From Shimia_B sp038525525 (lineage in GTDB: Bacteria; Pseudomonadota; Alphaproteobacteria; Rhodobacterales; Rhodobacteraceae): 64,000 nucleotides of DNA. Made by a program: the position numbers and the translations under genes. Of this stretch, positions 7,162-15,491 are shown one piece after another. Where the stretch lies: NCBI GenBank assembly GCA_038525525.1, contig JBCBHO010000001.1:434001-498000 (forward strand), in the 5' to 3' direction. Each line of letters begins with the position of its first letter. Position 1 is the stretch's first letter. Below the pieces are notes generated by a model. It ran no database searches and had not been told where the DNA came from. It saw only the letters and a program-made list of their open reading frames with translations.

Positions 7162-8799
7162 ATGACCCGCCTCCTTCCAACAGCCCGCCCACGCGAAAGC
7201 GCCTTGCCCAATCAGACCGGGCTTTGGCACACTCGTCCCATGCCGACGCCCCCCCCTGACAGTCTGGAACGCGACGCCTTTCTCTTCGACGCGTTGATGG
7301 AAGCCGCCGACGACGCCATCATCGTGTCGGGCGCGTCCGGCACCATGCTCCGCGCCAATGAAGCTGCCTCCAAACTGTTCGGCTATGCGATGGACGACAT
7401 GGTGGGCCAGAGCGTGAACATGCTCATGCCCGAGGCGCTTGCCACGCTCCATGACGGCTTCATGCGCCACCATCTGGAGACCGGCGAAAAGCGCATCATC
7501 GGGCTGGGTCGCGACGTCGAAGGTCAGCGCAAGGACGGCAGCGTCTTCCCGCTTCATCTGTCGGTCGGTCACACCGAGCTGGAGGGAGAGCGGCTATTCA
7601 TCGGCATCCTGCACGATCTGACTGAGCGCCGCGCCGCGCAGGACGCGCTGGCCCGGTCCCAGCGGCTCGATGCCATCGGACAGCTGACGGGCGGGATCGC
7701 CCATGACTTCAACAACCTGCTCACCGTGATCATCGGGAACCTTGAATTGCTTGAGATGCGCGGCGCCGATGACCGGCAGGCGCGGCTGATCCGCGATTCC
7801 CTCGAATCCGCAGAACTTGGGGCCGACCTCACCAGCCGCCTTCTTGTCTTCGCCAAGAAAGGCAACCTGAAGCCCGTGCGCGCAGACCTGCGGGAGCAAT
7901 GCACCGATACGCTGACCTTGTTGCAGCGCACCATTGGCGAAATCTACACGATCAAGACCGATTTCGCGGAGACCGTGAGCGACGTGCTGATCGACCCGGT
8001 GCAGCTTCAATCGGCGCTTATCAACCTCGCCCTGAATTCCCGCGATGCCATGCCCCAAGGCGGTGAGTTCCTGATTTCGGTGGCCGATGTCACCATCGAC
8101 GACACCTACATGGCGCAGGAAACCGACATCGCGCCGGGAGAATATGTGCGCCTCTTCGTCAGCGATGACGGCGACGGCATGAGCCTCGAGGCCCAGCGGC
8201 GCGCGTTCGAGCCGTTCTTCACCACCAAATCGGAAAGCGGCGGTACAGGCCTTGGCCTTGCCATGGTCTATGGCTTTGTCCGCCAATCGGGCGGGCACAT
8301 CACGCTTTATAGCGAAAAGGGCCACGGGACGAGCTTTGGCCTCTACTTCCCGGTGCTCAAGGACGGCGCGACCGAGGCAGTCATGCGGGACCGGGATCGC
8401 CAGTCCGTCGGGCGCGGCGCGGGGCAAGTCGTTCTGGTCGTCGAGGACAATCCAAAGGTCCGCCGCCTGTCGGTCGAACGCATCCGCGACCTGGGGTACG
8501 AGGCGCTTGAGGCCCCGAATGGCGACGCGGCCTTCGACCTTCTGAAGTCGGGCGCGCAGGTCGATCTTGTCTTCTCGGATCTCGTGATGCCCGGCGCGCT
8601 CAATGGCTATGATCTTGCCGCGAAAGTGCAGGAGCAGTTCCCGACGCTGAAAATCCTGCTGACGTCGGGCTATGCCAGTGACGTGGTCACGGGCCGTCTC
8701 GGCGGGTCGGGGGCCTTTGACATCCTGCACAAGCCCTACCGTCAGGCCGACCTGGCCGCGCGACTTCAGGCTCTTTTCGAGCCCGGCACGTCCGGCTGA
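7162..8799 (+). CDS. FixL-like PAS hybrid histidine kinase (hFixL type)
   Basis: The 545-residue protein has three parts. A FixL-type PAS domain spans about 40-155. His97 (in LHDGF) aligns with the heme-ligand His200 of Bradyrhizobium FixL, and Arg117 (in IIGLGR) aligns with its oxygen-sensing Arg220. A HisKA/HATPase core spans about 165-400, with phospho-acceptor His181 (AHDFNNLL), Asn292 in the N-box and GGTGLGLA. A C-terminal receiver spans about 422-542, with Asp473. No transmembrane segment is seen, so it is cytosolic. Start 7162 has only a weak ribosome site; 7240 (MPTPPP) is the alternative. Its 3' end overlaps the OmpR-type gene by 34 bp. Heme binding is inferred from two residues. 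Confidence 0.82.
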   Translation: MTRLLPTARPRESALPNQTGLWHTRPMPTPPPDSLERDAFLFDALMEAADDAIIVSGASGTMLRANEAASKLFGYAMDDMVGQSVNMLMPEALATLHDGFMRHHLETGEKRIIGLGRDVEGQRKDGSVFPLHLSVGHTELEGERLFIGILHDLTERRAAQDALARSQRLDAIGQLTGGIAHDFNNLLTVIIGNLELLEMRGADDRQARLIRDSLESAELGADLTSRLLVFAKKGNLKPVRADLREQCTDTLTLLQRTIGEIYTIKTDFAETVSDVLIDPVQLQSALINLALNSRDAMPQGGEFLISVADVTIDDTYMAQETDIAPGEYVRLFVSDDGDGMSLEAQRRAFEPFFTTKSESGGTGLGLAMVYGFVRQSGGHITLYSEKGHGTSFGLYFPVLKDGATEAVMRDRDRQSVGRGAGQVVLVVEDNPKVRRLSVERIRDLGYEALEAPNGDAAFDLLKSGAQVDLVFSDLVMPGALNGYDLAAKVQEQFPTLKILLTSGYASDVVTGRLGGSGAFDILHKPYRQADLAARLQALFEPGTSG

Positions 8800-9530
8800 C
8801 GGCGCTGCACCTCGGCGGCAAGCATATACCCCACCCCGCGCACTGTCTTGATAAGCGCCGGCGCGGCCGGGTTGCGTTCGATCTTCTTGCGCAGCCGCGC
8901 GACCTGGTTGTCGATGGTCCGGTCAAGCGGCGACCACGCGACGCCCCCCACGAGGTCCATCAGCTGATCGCGCGACAGGGCTCGGTTCGGACGCTCAAGA
9001 AAAACCGCCATGAGCGCCATATCCGCGGTCGTTGGGCGGCAATCCTCGCCAGTCCGGCAGCGCATTTCCATGCGGTCGGGAATGATCGTCAGCCCGTCGA
9101 CGGTATATGTCACTGCCTCTTCCGACGCGTTCGCAGGGGCGGGGTCATCATCTGCCCCCGCCTCATAGCGGCGCATCACGGCATGGATGCGGGCCAGCAC
9201 CTCGCGCACGTGAAAGGGTTTGGAGATGTAGTCGTCCGCGCCGATTTCGAGCCCGAGGACCCGGTCAATCACGTCGTCCTTGCCGGTGACCATGATGACC
9301 GGCACGCGCGACACCGCCCGAATGCGGCGCAAGATGTCGAGGCCGTTATCCTTGCCCAGCTGGATATCAAGCGTGACCAACGCCAGCGCCCCGCCGGTGA
9401 TCTGGTCAAGGGCGCTGTCGGCATCGGCGGCTTCCACCACGGCAAAACCGTCATCTTCCAGCACATTGCGCAGCACGCGGCGGATCTTGTCGTCGTCCTC
9501 GACGATCAGCGCGGTCGGTTGATCAGACAT
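8766..9530 (-). CDS. OmpR/PhoB-type response regulator (FxkR-like)
   Basis: A 254-residue regulator. Its receiver has the acidic pocket (EDD, residues 11-13), phospho-acceptor Asp55 (VTLDIQLG) and ISKPF near residue 105. The C-terminal winged helix is of the OmpR type (SRDQLMDLV; DRTIDNQVARLRKKIE; IKTVRGVGYML). FixL partners are usually FixJ (LuxR type); an OmpR-type partner is instead the layout of the rhizobial hFixL-FxkR-FixK cascade. It lies convergent to the FixL-like kinase and divergent from the FixK-like gene, whose promoter holds a K-box-like repeat. The role as kinase partner is inferred from context. Confidence 0.82.
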   Translation of the reverse strand: MSDQPTALIVEDDDKIRRVLRNVLEDDGFAVVEAADADSALDQITGGALALVTLDIQLGKDNGLDILRRIRAVSRVPVIMVTGKDDVIDRVLGLEIGADDYISKPFHVREVLARIHAVMRRYEAGADDDPAPANASEEAVTYTVDGLTIIPDRMEMRCRTGEDCRPTTADMALMAVFLERPNRALSRDQLMDLVGGVAWSPLDRTIDNQVARLRKKIERNPAAPALIKTVRGVGYMLAAEVQRRQPDVPGSKRA

Positions 9531-9565
9531 GGCTCTGCTCTGTTGGATCCGCATCGCGACTGCAA

Positions 9566-9593
9566 TGTATCACGACGCACCTATGGTGATACA
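9566..9593. repeat. Inverted repeat in the regulator intergenic region
   Basis: TGTATCAC (9566-9573) and GTGATACA (9586-9593) are exact inverted arms around a 12-bp spacer. They lie between the divergent OmpR-type and FixK-like genes. The right arm overlaps the K-box-like repeat. The arrangement would suit a dimer-binding operator controlling both genes. Confidence 0.6.
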
Positions 9594-9603
9594 AAGCGTT
9601 ACA
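9588..9603 (+). promoter_or_regulatory. K-box-like direct repeat (GATACA-N4-GTTACA)
   Basis: GATACA-AAGC-GTTACA is two hexamers on a 10-bp helical repeat, the spacing typical of OmpR-type regulators. As I recall it, the K-box recognised by FxkR upstream of rhizobial fixK genes is GTTACA-N4-GTTACA, so this site differs in one base. It ends 75 bp before the FixK-like start. Confidence 0.6.
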
Positions 9604-9678
9604 AAATGCTGCGGCCGCACGATAGCTCTGAATACATGCAACGTCCATTCAGGTCTCAACCATATGAGGGAGACCGCG

Positions 9679-10347
9679 ATGTACGTCACGATATCACATC
9701 AGCCTGCCGCACCGATCGTCCCTTCGGCCCTGCCCCGCGCCCGCACACAGATGACGGCGCTCAAGAAAGGGGGCTACCTTTATTATGAAGGCGACGAGGT
9801 CACGCACCTCTTCTTCATTGAAACGGGGGTCCTGCGTCTGACCCGCCTGCTCGAAGACGGGCGCCGGCAGGTGATCGCCTTCGGATATCCCGGGGACATC
9901 ATCGGGTTTCCGGCGGACAACATGCATCACACCGATTGCGACGCGCTGACGCCCGCCTCGCTGCGCCCCGTCAGCCGACGGGCGCTGGATGATGTAACGG
10001 CCAATCCGGAGCTTCACGCCCTGCTGGTCCGTGCCGCCCTGCAGGAGATCAGCGGCATGCAGGATCATTTCATGATGCTGGGTCGAAAGACCGCCGCTGA
10101 AAAGGTGGCCTCTTTCTTGAACGTCCTCCTGGAGCGGATCGGTGACGCGGACACCCATCCGCCGGTCGTCGATCTGCCCATGAGCCGGTCCGACATTGCA
10201 GATTTCCTGGGCTTGACGACCGAGACAGTCTGTCGGTGCCTGACGGCGTTGCGGAAGGCCGGCATCATTCGCCTGGACGGGATCAACAAGGTCGCGGTCC
10301 TCGATACCGCGGCCCTCGCACAGCGCTCGGGCGGCCAGTTGAACTGA
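9679..10347 (+). CDS. FixK-like Crp/Fnr-family transcription factor
   Basis: The 222-residue protein has an N-terminal cyclic-nucleotide-binding-like beta barrel (about 20-105), a long dimer helix, and a C-terminal winged helix (about 145-215). The recognition helix reads TTETVCR with Glu182 and Arg186, the Glu-x3-Arg pair that reads TTGA half-sites in FNR/FixK proteins. There is no N-terminal four-Cys cluster, so it is not an oxygen-sensing FNR itself. It resembles FixK, whose level is set by an upstream two-component system. GGGAGA precedes ATG 9679; the frame opens 150 bp upstream but that part overlaps the operator. It is the obvious candidate to bind the ten boxes in this region. Confidence 0.85.
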   Translation: MYVTISHQPAAPIVPSALPRARTQMTALKKGGYLYYEGDEVTHLFFIETGVLRLTRLLEDGRRQVIAFGYPGDIIGFPADNMHHTDCDALTPASLRPVSRRALDDVTANPELHALLVRAALQEISGMQDHFMMLGRKTAAEKVASFLNVLLERIGDADTHPPVVDLPMSRSDIADFLGLTTETVCRCLTALRKAGIIRLDGINKVAVLDTAALAQRSGGQLN

Positions 10348-10385
10348 CCCCGCGCCGTGGCACTTCCCGCCCGGCCCCGCCGCAC

Positions 10386-11573
10386 TCAATCGGCTGGGTC
10401 GGGTTTTCTCATGTCCACATCCAGCGCGGGACCGGGGCTCGCGATGAGGGCTGCAAAGATGACCCGGGTGATTGCACCGAGGCCCAACAGAACGAGCGTG
10501 TAGTTGGCGACCCATCCCACGAGAGGGATAAAGTTCAAGAGAGCGATGGCGATGATGGCCAGCGCGAAGACGGCCAGACGCTGAAAGGTCCCCGCCTCCG
10601 GGTCGCCGCCGAGCCCGAACCAAAGTCGCGTCGCAACGGCATAGGCTCCCAAAGCGTAAGACAGCGTCCACGCCACCACGATCGCAAGAAGGAAGATCGG
10701 CACAAATGGCAAGCCCACGATCGTCAGCGCCACAACAGGCACCGCACCGAAGAGAAGCGAAAGCCCCACGACGCCCAGAAGCGACGTCTGCCAGAACGCA
10801 CCGGAGACGGAGGCTCGCATTGCCTCTAGCCGCCGCGGGAAAAAGCTGAGCGCGATCGCGCCGAGCACGACGAAGAAAAGCAGCGTCACCAAGAAGCCGA
10901 AGAACATCGAGGCCGTTGTCGGAGCCATGGGCATTTCCTGTATTGCGTCGATCTCGTCCCAGACACGGTTCGCATCGACCGGCTGGAAACGGACGCGGGA
11001 GGGGTCGATCACCCGCTCCGGCACGGCGATCTCGGCCTCGGTGCTATAGGTCAGCCGACCGTCAATGCGCGCCTCCGGGCCAAAGCGCAGCGTGGCCGCA
11101 AGGACGCTCACATCCCCGGCTACGGGCGCATTGAGATAGACGTCCCGTCCCGCCGCCGCGAGGGCCCCGTCAATGGCGCCCTCTATGGTCACAGTCGCAC
11201 CCATGAGGCGGGCATTCTCCCCCACACGGGCACCCGGCTCCAACCTGATGGTAAAGCCCATGACCGTCAGGTCGCGCCCGATCTCGCCGGAGATCAGGAC
11301 CGTGGCCCCAGCCGCATAGACATCTTCGGCGACATCAGCGTTCATCTTCACGTCAAAGCCTGAGACATGCATGTCGCCGCGCGTCTCGCCAAGAACGGTC
11401 GTGCTTCGACCGGCGGCAAAGACGTCGCGGTCAGCCTCAAGCGTACGCACCAGCGTCTCGCCCGCCGCGAAAGTATCGCCGCCCAACTCCGTGACCACCG
11501 TCTCCGCGACCAAGGTGGTCGGGATCAACAAGAGCGACGCCGCCGCCGCGGCAAGGGGTGAAAAGAGGCGCAT
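10386..11573 (-). CDS. Bactofilin-like membrane protein
   Basis: This protein has about 395 residues. A cleavable-looking signal peptide ends near VAETVV (residues about 22-24). Next comes a repetitive beta-rich region (about 30-190) with spaced motifs such as DVFAAG, DVYAAGATV and DVYLNAPVAGDVSV, like the right-handed beta-helix of polymer-forming bactofilins. Four or five hydrophobic segments follow (about 225-385). The repeat region would therefore lie outside the cytoplasm, unlike true bactofilins. Function is unknown; scaffolding or envelope stress is a guess. ATG 11573 has GGAAA upstream and gives the best signal peptide. It is divergent from a universal stress gene, with box 6 between. 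Confidence 0.65.
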   Translation of the reverse strand: MRLFSPLAAAAASLLLIPTTLVAETVVTELGGDTFAAGETLVRTLEADRDVFAAGRSTTVLGETRGDMHVSGFDVKMNADVAEDVYAAGATVLISGEIGRDLTVMGFTIRLEPGARVGENARLMGATVTIEGAIDGALAAAGRDVYLNAPVAGDVSVLAATLRFGPEARIDGRLTYSTEAEIAVPERVIDPSRVRFQPVDANRVWDEIDAIQEMPMAPTTASMFFGFLVTLLFFVVLGAIALSFFPRRLEAMRASVSGAFWQTSLLGVVGLSLLFGAVPVVALTIVGLPFVPIFLLAIVVAWTLSYALGAYAVATRLWFGLGGDPEAGTFQRLAVFALAIIAIALLNFIPLVGWVANYTLVLLGLGAITRVIFAALIASPGPALDVDMRKPDPAD

Positions 11574-11640
11574 GGTGATTTCCTTTCCCGGGATCCGCTC
11601 AGTGTTCCCGTGTGGCATAGCCCGTCCACGAGGAACCGGA

Positions 11641-11654
11641 TTGATCCCGGTCAA
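11641..11654. promoter_or_regulatory. FNR/FixK-type box 6
   Basis: TTGATCCCGGTCAA is a full TTGAT-N4-GTCAA site. Its centre is 74 bp from the bactofilin-like start and 103 bp from the universal stress gene start, so it may act on either or both. Confidence 0.75.
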
Positions 11655-11750
11655 TCGGCACGGCCCCGGCCCCTGCTAGGCAAGATGCACGCCGGGCGCA
11701 CGGCCGCGGGGTCCACCCGCGGGGCGCAGCCCCCGCCACAGGAGGAACCC

Positions 11751-12590
11751 ATGACAATCAAGACACTTCACGTTTGCCTGACGACCCGGGACGACACCCC
11801 CGCCCTTCTTCGCGCGGCGGTCCCGCTTGCCCGCCAGCACGGGGCGCATCTTGTGGGTGTGCATGTGCTGGACCCGCTCGACATTTATCCCGGTGCGTCC
11901 GTCTACATCACTCCCGAAATGATGAGCGCCTTGCAGGCCGACCGCCAGAAAGAAGCGGACGCCATCAAGGACCTCTTCAACGCAGCGATCGCCACGGAAG
12001 ACTTCGTCAGCGAATTCCGCATGCTTACCGCCGGTGCGCGGGCCACGTCGACGCATCTGGTCGAAAGTGCCCGGGCCGCGGATCTCGTCCTTATCGCGCA
12101 AGGCGATCGGGCCAGCGATCGCCGTGACCCGCGCCACGCGCAAAGCGCCGTTATCCGCCAGTCCGGGCGTCCCGTTATCGTGGTGCCCACCGGCTTTGAC
12201 AAAGACAGCATCGGGTCGCGCATCCTGATCGGGTGGAGCAACACGCGCGAAGCTGCCCGCGCGGCCCATGACACCCTTCCACTTGCCCGTCCGGGGACGG
12301 AGGTCACGATCCTGCGCGTTAAGACGCGGGTCTCCGATGAAATGGAAGATGCCGATCTTCTCGATCTCTCCGCCGCGCTGGCCCGCCATGGACTGCGCGT
12401 CGACATCCGCCATACCGAAATCGCGGGCACCGGCATCGCCGAGGCGCTGCTCAAGACCGCGTTCGAGGTTGGGGCAGATCTTGTCGCAACCGGGGCGTTT
12501 GGCCATTCCAGCGCTTATGACTTCGTCGTTGGTGCTACGACATCGGCCTTGTTGAACTCCGCCGACGTGCCGGTTCTATTCAGCAAGTAG
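11751..12590 (+). CDS. Universal stress protein, two UspA domains
   Basis: The 279-residue protein has two tandem UspA-like halves (about 1-145 and 150-279). The second half ends with ATGAFGHSSAYDFVVGATTSALL followed by VPVLFSK; this G-x2-G-x9-G-(S/T) pattern is the nucleotide-binding signature, best kept in the C-terminal half. AGGAGGA lies just before ATG 11751. Double-domain USPs are cytosolic and are often induced by oxygen limitation. Its 3' end overlaps the convergent kinase gene by 11 bp. A second double-domain USP lies at 23076. Confidence 0.88.
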   Translation: MTIKTLHVCLTTRDDTPALLRAAVPLARQHGAHLVGVHVLDPLDIYPGASVYITPEMMSALQADRQKEADAIKDLFNAAIATEDFVSEFRMLTAGARATSTHLVESARAADLVLIAQGDRASDRRDPRHAQSAVIRQSGRPVIVVPTGFDKDSIGSRILIGWSNTREAARAAHDTLPLARPGTEVTILRVKTRVSDEMEDADLLDLSAALARHGLRVDIRHTEIAGTGIAEALLKTAFEVGADLVATGAFGHSSAYDFVVGATTSALLNSADVPVLFSK

Positions 12591-13107
12591 CGACCGCGGC
12601 GTCTAGGCGGGCCCGCACCCGGGCAAGGGTCGCGCCGAGGCCGCCCTGAGATGTCACGACCTGCCAGCCGATCCGCCCGATGTCCCGACCTGCTTGCGCC
12701 CGCACGACTGCGGCATCCGCATCAGACGCATCATCCCGCCGCGCCGCGACCCGCGCGAGGCGGATATCAAACGGGGCCTCGAGCCAGATGCCGGTGAACT
12801 CCACCCCGGTGCTGCAGGCCAGGTCTTCCACCGCCCGCCGCTCATCTTCGCGCGCGAAGACTGCGTCGACGATGACGCTCTGACCCGCGTCCAGTGCTGC
12901 CGCCGCACGCTTCAGAACCGCCGCGTAGGTATCCTCAGCAGCGGCGGCGATGTAGGCTTCGGGTGGTAAAGGCTGAAGCGGACCCACCGCGGCAAGGCGC
13001 TTGCGTTCCACATCACTTCGCACGTGAAGCGCGCCGAACGCGCCGCCTACATGCGGGGCCAGCGCACGGGCAATTGTGGTCTTGCCCGTGCCGGACAATC
13101 CCCCCAC
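12580..13107 (-). CDS. P-loop kinase, C-terminal half of a usually two-domain protein
   Basis: About 175 residues. Walker A GGLSGTGKTT sits almost at the N-terminus (residues 2-11), followed by RSDVERKRL, VIVDAVFAREDER and LARVAARRDDASDADAAVV. These are typical of the C-terminal kinase module of proteins that usually carry an N-terminal aminoglycoside-phosphotransferase-like domain (about 500 residues in all). Here no APH domain is present. The only start near the P-loop is GTG 13107, and an in-frame TAA lies about 75 bp upstream of it. It may be a stand-alone kinase or the remnant of a shortened gene. The substrate is unknown. Confidence 0.65.
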   Translation of the reverse strand: MGGLSGTGKTTIARALAPHVGGAFGALHVRSDVERKRLAAVGPLQPLPPEAYIAAAAEDTYAAVLKRAAAALDAGQSVIVDAVFAREDERRAVEDLACSTGVEFTGIWLEAPFDIRLARVAARRDDASDADAAVVRAQAGRDIGRIGWQVVTSQGGLGATLARVRARLDAAVATC

Positions 13108-13202
13108 CGCGACGAGGCCCGGAGCCGTCGGGCGCGTGAGAGGCCATGGCTGTCTTCCCTGAAGGGTCGGTCCACCTTACGCCGCGCGCGGAATCGCGCG
13201 TC

Positions 13203-13216
13203 TTGCGATATGTCAA
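13203..13216. promoter_or_regulatory. FNR/FixK-type box 7
   Basis: TTGCGATATGTCAA, identical to box 3. It lies 73 bp (centre) upstream of the acyl-CoA synthetase start and 102 bp from the divergent kinase start. Confidence 0.62.
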
Positions 13217-13282
13217 CTCATCGTCACCCAAGACCTGCAACAAGCGCGGAAAAGAAGTTCCAAGTCCGGAGGCCCCTTTCCT

Positions 13283-15427
13283 GTGCCCCTCTCAGACTTT
13301 CTCGACCCGACCTCCATCGCTGTCTATGGCGCCTCGGAGCGTCCTTCTGCCCCCGCCGCCCATGTCCTGCGCAACTTGTTGGGGCAGGGCTTCGCGGGGC
13401 AGGTCATCGCTGTTAATCCGAAATATGACCGCGTGGCGGGGCTGTCCTGCCACCCATCACAGGTCGCCGGTCAGACGGCCGCCGACCTCGCGGTCATCGC
13501 GATCCCGCCGCGTTTTGTTCCCACGGCGCTGCAGGATTGCGAAGCGGTTGGCACGAAGGCGGCCATCGTGATCTCTGCCGGCTTTGACGACGGAAAAGGC
13601 CCCGGCAGCCTGGCGCGTTTGCACGATACGGCGCGCGCGTCGGGCATCCGGTTTCTCGGGCCGAACTGCCTGGGCCTCATCCGGCCCTCGCGGCGGATCA
13701 ACGCCACGTTTCAACAGGCGCTTCCGGCGGCGGGGGGATTTGCACTTCTTTCGCAGTCAGGGGCGATCTGTTCGGGCCTGGCAGACCGGGCAGAGGCGGA
13801 GGGGCTTGGCTTCAGCCTTATGATGTCGCTGGGCAATTCGACGGACTTCGGCATGGCTGACGCCCTCGACCTCGCCCGCAACGACCCCGAAACACGCGTC
13901 ATCCTCGCCTATGTCGAGGGCGTGCGCGACGGCACCCGCTTTCGCGCCTCGCTGTTGGAGGCCTGCCGCGTGAAGCCGGTCATCGTCCTGAAAGCCGGGC
14001 GCCATGCTGAGGGCGCGGCCGCCGCCACGACCCATACCGGCGCGCTGATCGGGTCGGACCGCGTGTTCTCCTCAGTCATCGAAGATTGTGGCGCGGTACA
14101 GGTCGCGACGCTGGGCGAACTCATCGAAACCGCGCGTCTTCTCAACACCGGCCCTGCGCTCACCGGTGGACGGCTTTGCATCCTGACCAATGGCGGCGGT
14201 GTGGGCGTGCTGAGCGCCGACAGGCTCGCGGATCGTGGCTTGCACCCGGCCCCCCTGCCCGACAGCCTCGTCGCCGCGCTCGACCCGGTGCTCAGCGCGA
14301 ACTGGTCGCGCCGCAACCCGATCGACATCGCCGGCGATGCGGGCGCTGATGACTATTCCGCCGCCCTCGATGCTTGCATGGAGAGCGGGTCCTTCGATGC
14401 CGCACTGGTTCTGCTCAGCCCGCAATCCATGACCGCCCCCGAGCTGGTAGCCGACACGATCATCGCTTGTAGCCACCGGACCGAGACACCGATCCTGACC
14501 TGCTTTGTCGGCGGGCCCTCCGTCGCCTCGGCCCGGGAAAAGCTGCGGCGGCAGGGGATCGCGGATTTTACCCTGCCCGAGCAGGCCATCCAAGCCTTTG
14601 CCCAGACGCTGCGTGCACTTCGTGCGTCGCGCGACATTCCCCCGATCCCGCGTCTGGGGGCACCAAAGCCTGCCCTAGTCAAGGCCGCGGCACAGCTCCC
14701 GCCGCCCGGTCCCGGTGGGATGCTCAGCGATGGCGCGTCACGGCGGCTCTTGGCAGCCGCGGGCCTGCCCTGCCCGATCCCGGAGGATGCCAGCACCGTA
14801 GGAGAGGCCGTCGCGCGGTTCCACGCGATGGACTGCCCGGTCGTTCTCAAAATCGCCTCGCCCGACATTTCGCACAAATCCGAGGTCGACGGCGTTCGGC
14901 TGAACCTCGCAACGGCCGAGGCCGTCAGCGCGGCGTTCGAGGACATCGTCGCCCGCGCCACCGCGCTCCGCCCCGATGCGCGCATGGCCGGCGTCACGGT
15001 GGAACCCATGGTCGCGCTTCCCGACGCGCGCGAGCTCTTGATCGGCGTCACTCAGGACCCCGCCTTCGGGCCGGTCCTGACGTTCGGCGCGGGCGGGACG
15101 CTGGTGGAGTTCTTGGATGATGTCGCGACCGCCACCCTGCCCCTCGACCAAGACCGCGCCCGCCGTCTGATCGAGCGCACGAAGATCGCGACGCTTCTCG
15201 GGCCGTTCCGGAACTGGGCGCCTGTGGACCTCGAGGCGCTGGCCCAGTTGCTGGTGGCGGTCTCGGAGCTTGCGCTCGCGATCCCGGATCTCGCCGAGAT
15301 GGACATCAATCCCCTCATCGCCTCGCCGCAAGGCTTTTGCGCCGTGGATGCACGGATCAGGCGCGTGCCCCGTCCCTATGCCCCGGCCCTGCCCAGCAGT
15401 GCAAAGAGGCACACAGACGCCCATTGA
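13283..15427 (+). CDS. ADP-forming acetate/acyl-CoA ligase (fused alpha-beta)
   Basis: The 714-residue protein catalyses acyl-CoA + ADP + Pi to acid + ATP + CoA, or the reverse. It has an N-terminal CoA-binding Rossmann domain (SIAVYGASERPS, about residues 10-22) and succinyl-CoA-ligase-like domains. The candidate phospho-His lies in TTHTGALIGSD (about 250), and a C-terminal ATP-grasp domain spans about 490-700 (VVLKIASPDISHKSEVDGV). The start is GTG at 13283; no better ATG fits the domain. With box 7 upstream, it could make ATP from acyl-CoA when respiration is limited. A role as a protein or CoA acetyltransferase is excluded by the absence of a GNAT domain. Confidence 0.87.
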   Translation: MPLSDFLDPTSIAVYGASERPSAPAAHVLRNLLGQGFAGQVIAVNPKYDRVAGLSCHPSQVAGQTAADLAVIAIPPRFVPTALQDCEAVGTKAAIVISAGFDDGKGPGSLARLHDTARASGIRFLGPNCLGLIRPSRRINATFQQALPAAGGFALLSQSGAICSGLADRAEAEGLGFSLMMSLGNSTDFGMADALDLARNDPETRVILAYVEGVRDGTRFRASLLEACRVKPVIVLKAGRHAEGAAAATTHTGALIGSDRVFSSVIEDCGAVQVATLGELIETARLLNTGPALTGGRLCILTNGGGVGVLSADRLADRGLHPAPLPDSLVAALDPVLSANWSRRNPIDIAGDAGADDYSAALDACMESGSFDAALVLLSPQSMTAPELVADTIIACSHRTETPILTCFVGGPSVASAREKLRRQGIADFTLPEQAIQAFAQTLRALRASRDIPPIPRLGAPKPALVKAAAQLPPPGPGGMLSDGASRRLLAAAGLPCPIPEDASTVGEAVARFHAMDCPVVLKIASPDISHKSEVDGVRLNLATAEAVSAAFEDIVARATALRPDARMAGVTVEPMVALPDARELLIGVTQDPAFGPVLTFGAGGTLVEFLDDVATATLPLDQDRARRLIERTKIATLLGPFRNWAPVDLEALAQLLVAVSELALAIPDLAEMDINPLIASPQGFCAVDARIRRVPRPYAPALPSSAKRHTDAH

Positions 15428-15437
15428 TGTAAGTCAA
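15424..15437. promoter_or_regulatory. FNR/FixK-type box 8
   Basis: TTGATGTAAGTCAA is a full TTGAT-N4-GTCAA site. It overlaps the stop codon of the acyl-CoA synthetase gene, and its centre is 61 bp upstream of the phasin-like start. Confidence 0.78.
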
Positions 15438-15491
15438 CGGCTGCCTCGATGACGCTTGGTAAGGTCGGGCCCACCGTCACAGGAGAGCCCC

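Noticed and set aside
9679..10347. Classical FNR with an iron-sulfur cluster
   Set aside because: The N-terminal region has no Cys cluster; the only Cys residues are near residues 87, 185 and 187. FixK-like is the better fit.
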